Source: DAOUAE01 sp034433795
GTDB lineage: Bacteria > Chloroflexota > UBA6077 > FW602-bin22 > DAOUAE01
Length of the DNA stretch: 18,069 nucleotides
Direction of reading: 5' to 3'
Assembly (NCBI GenBank): GCA_034433795.1
Contig: DAOUAE010000075.1
Location: forward strand, 1-18,069
This document shows positions 17,890 through 18,069 of the stretch, in pieces. The notes below the pieces were generated by a model. It saw nothing but the letters and a program-made list of their open reading frames with translations, made no database searches and was not told the origin of the DNA. The position numbers and the translations under genes were made by a program. Numbering within the stretch: position 1 is the first letter of the stretch; each line of letters begins with the position of its first letter.

Positions 17890-17935
17890 GACTTCTCCCG
17901 CAGGCTGTTGAACCAGCGCGCCTGCGGGAGAAGTC
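17890..17935. repeat. Perfect 16-bp inverted repeat between binding-protein and permease genes
   Basis: Arms 17890-17905 and 17920-17935 are exact complements around a 14-base loop. Neither side carries a T run, so it is not a standard terminator. It is GC-rich within AT-rich surroundings. By analogy with the malE-malF intergenic repeats, it could protect the binding-protein mRNA end and lower expression of the permeases. A small mobile palindrome is the alternative. Confidence 0.7.
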
Positions 17936-17950
17936 TTCACAGGCTGGACC

Positions 17951-18069
17951 TTAAGGACGGCGTGTTAAGCCACGAGGCTCAGGGATAGGTGGCACTTTAC
18001 CTTCCTTGAGCTCCTGAGCAAATGTCTCTTGCTGCTTTTTCTGGTACTCGTCGACGGTCATCTTGCCAG
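17951..18069 (-). CDS. Extracellular solute-binding protein, C-terminus only
   Basis: The last 38 residues are in the window and the gene runs off the right edge. The frame read from 18067 begins GKMTVDEYQKKQQETF and ends in PEPRGLTRRP before the TAA at 17951-17953. GKMTVDEY-like tails with a helical Lys/Gln-rich end are usual in sugar ABC binding proteins (their final helix follows the last lobe). Its place directly before two CUT1 permeases makes the identification good despite the short fragment. It would be secreted or lipid-anchored and bind the sugar outside the membrane. Composition is intermediate, less AT-rich than the permeases. Confidence 0.7.
   Translation of the reverse strand, partial: GKMTVDEYQKKQQETFAQELKEGKVPPIPEPRGLTRRP

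Noticed and set aside
17886..17940. Rho-independent terminator after the binding-protein gene
   Set aside because: The stem is strong, but neither strand has a T run after it, so termination is not supported.

Overview
This window looks like the chromosome of a GC-rich, aerobically respiring bacterium. I lean towards Chloroflexota because of the TCA gene set (LDH-like malate dehydrogenase, a HprK/PEPCK-fold ATPase beside isocitrate dehydrogenase, small DUF2795-like protein), but that assignment is an impression and could not be searched. Most of the window (about 1-16,100) is visibly very GC-rich. The last 2 kb (about 16,110-17,880) is clearly AT-richer and looks acquired.

Region 1 (278-4342, + strand) is a likely operon: a HprK/PEPCK-fold P-loop protein, isocitrate dehydrogenase, malate dehydrogenase and a 74-aa DUF2795-like protein. 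It ends at a strong hairpin (4367-4396) placed between it and the convergent sdh operon. Region 2 (4402-7681, - strand) is sdhC-sdhD-sdhA-sdhB, a complete succinate:quinone oxidoreductase. Together the two blocks encode three TCA-cycle steps (isocitrate to 2-oxoglutarate, succinate to fumarate, malate to oxaloacetate) and link them to the quinone pool.

Region 3 (7682-8443) has no protein gene. It holds the sdh promoter, a good intrinsic terminator on the - strand, an 11-bp-periodic repeat, tRNA-Leu(UAG) with its own promoter, and a divergent promoter for the next gene. Region 4 (8444-11850) has a membrane protein with a B-box-like zinc finger and a discoidin-like exterior domain, then ffh (SRP GTPase, - strand), then a divergent PIG-L/LmbE-family deacetylase.

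Region 5 (11858-14747, + strand) is a three-gene unit with a clear promoter: Gfo/Idh/MocA dehydrogenase, COG3618-type amidohydrolase (a family containing sugar lactonases) and an extended SDR epimerase/dehydratase. It looks like a sugar oxidation module. Region 6 (14787-18069, - strand) reads from the right edge inward: the C-terminus of a solute-binding protein, a hairpin, two CUT1-type sugar ABC permeases, and an ADP-ribosylglycohydrolase-family protein. No ATPase subunit is visible. Regions 5 and 6 converge and may serve one carbohydrate or glycoside uptake and breakdown pathway, with the permeases imported from a lower-GC source.

The most interesting leads are the HprK-fold protein next to isocitrate dehydrogenase (possible regulatory kinase), the sharp base-composition boundary inside the transporter/glycohydrolase unit, and the zinc-finger/discoidin membrane protein.
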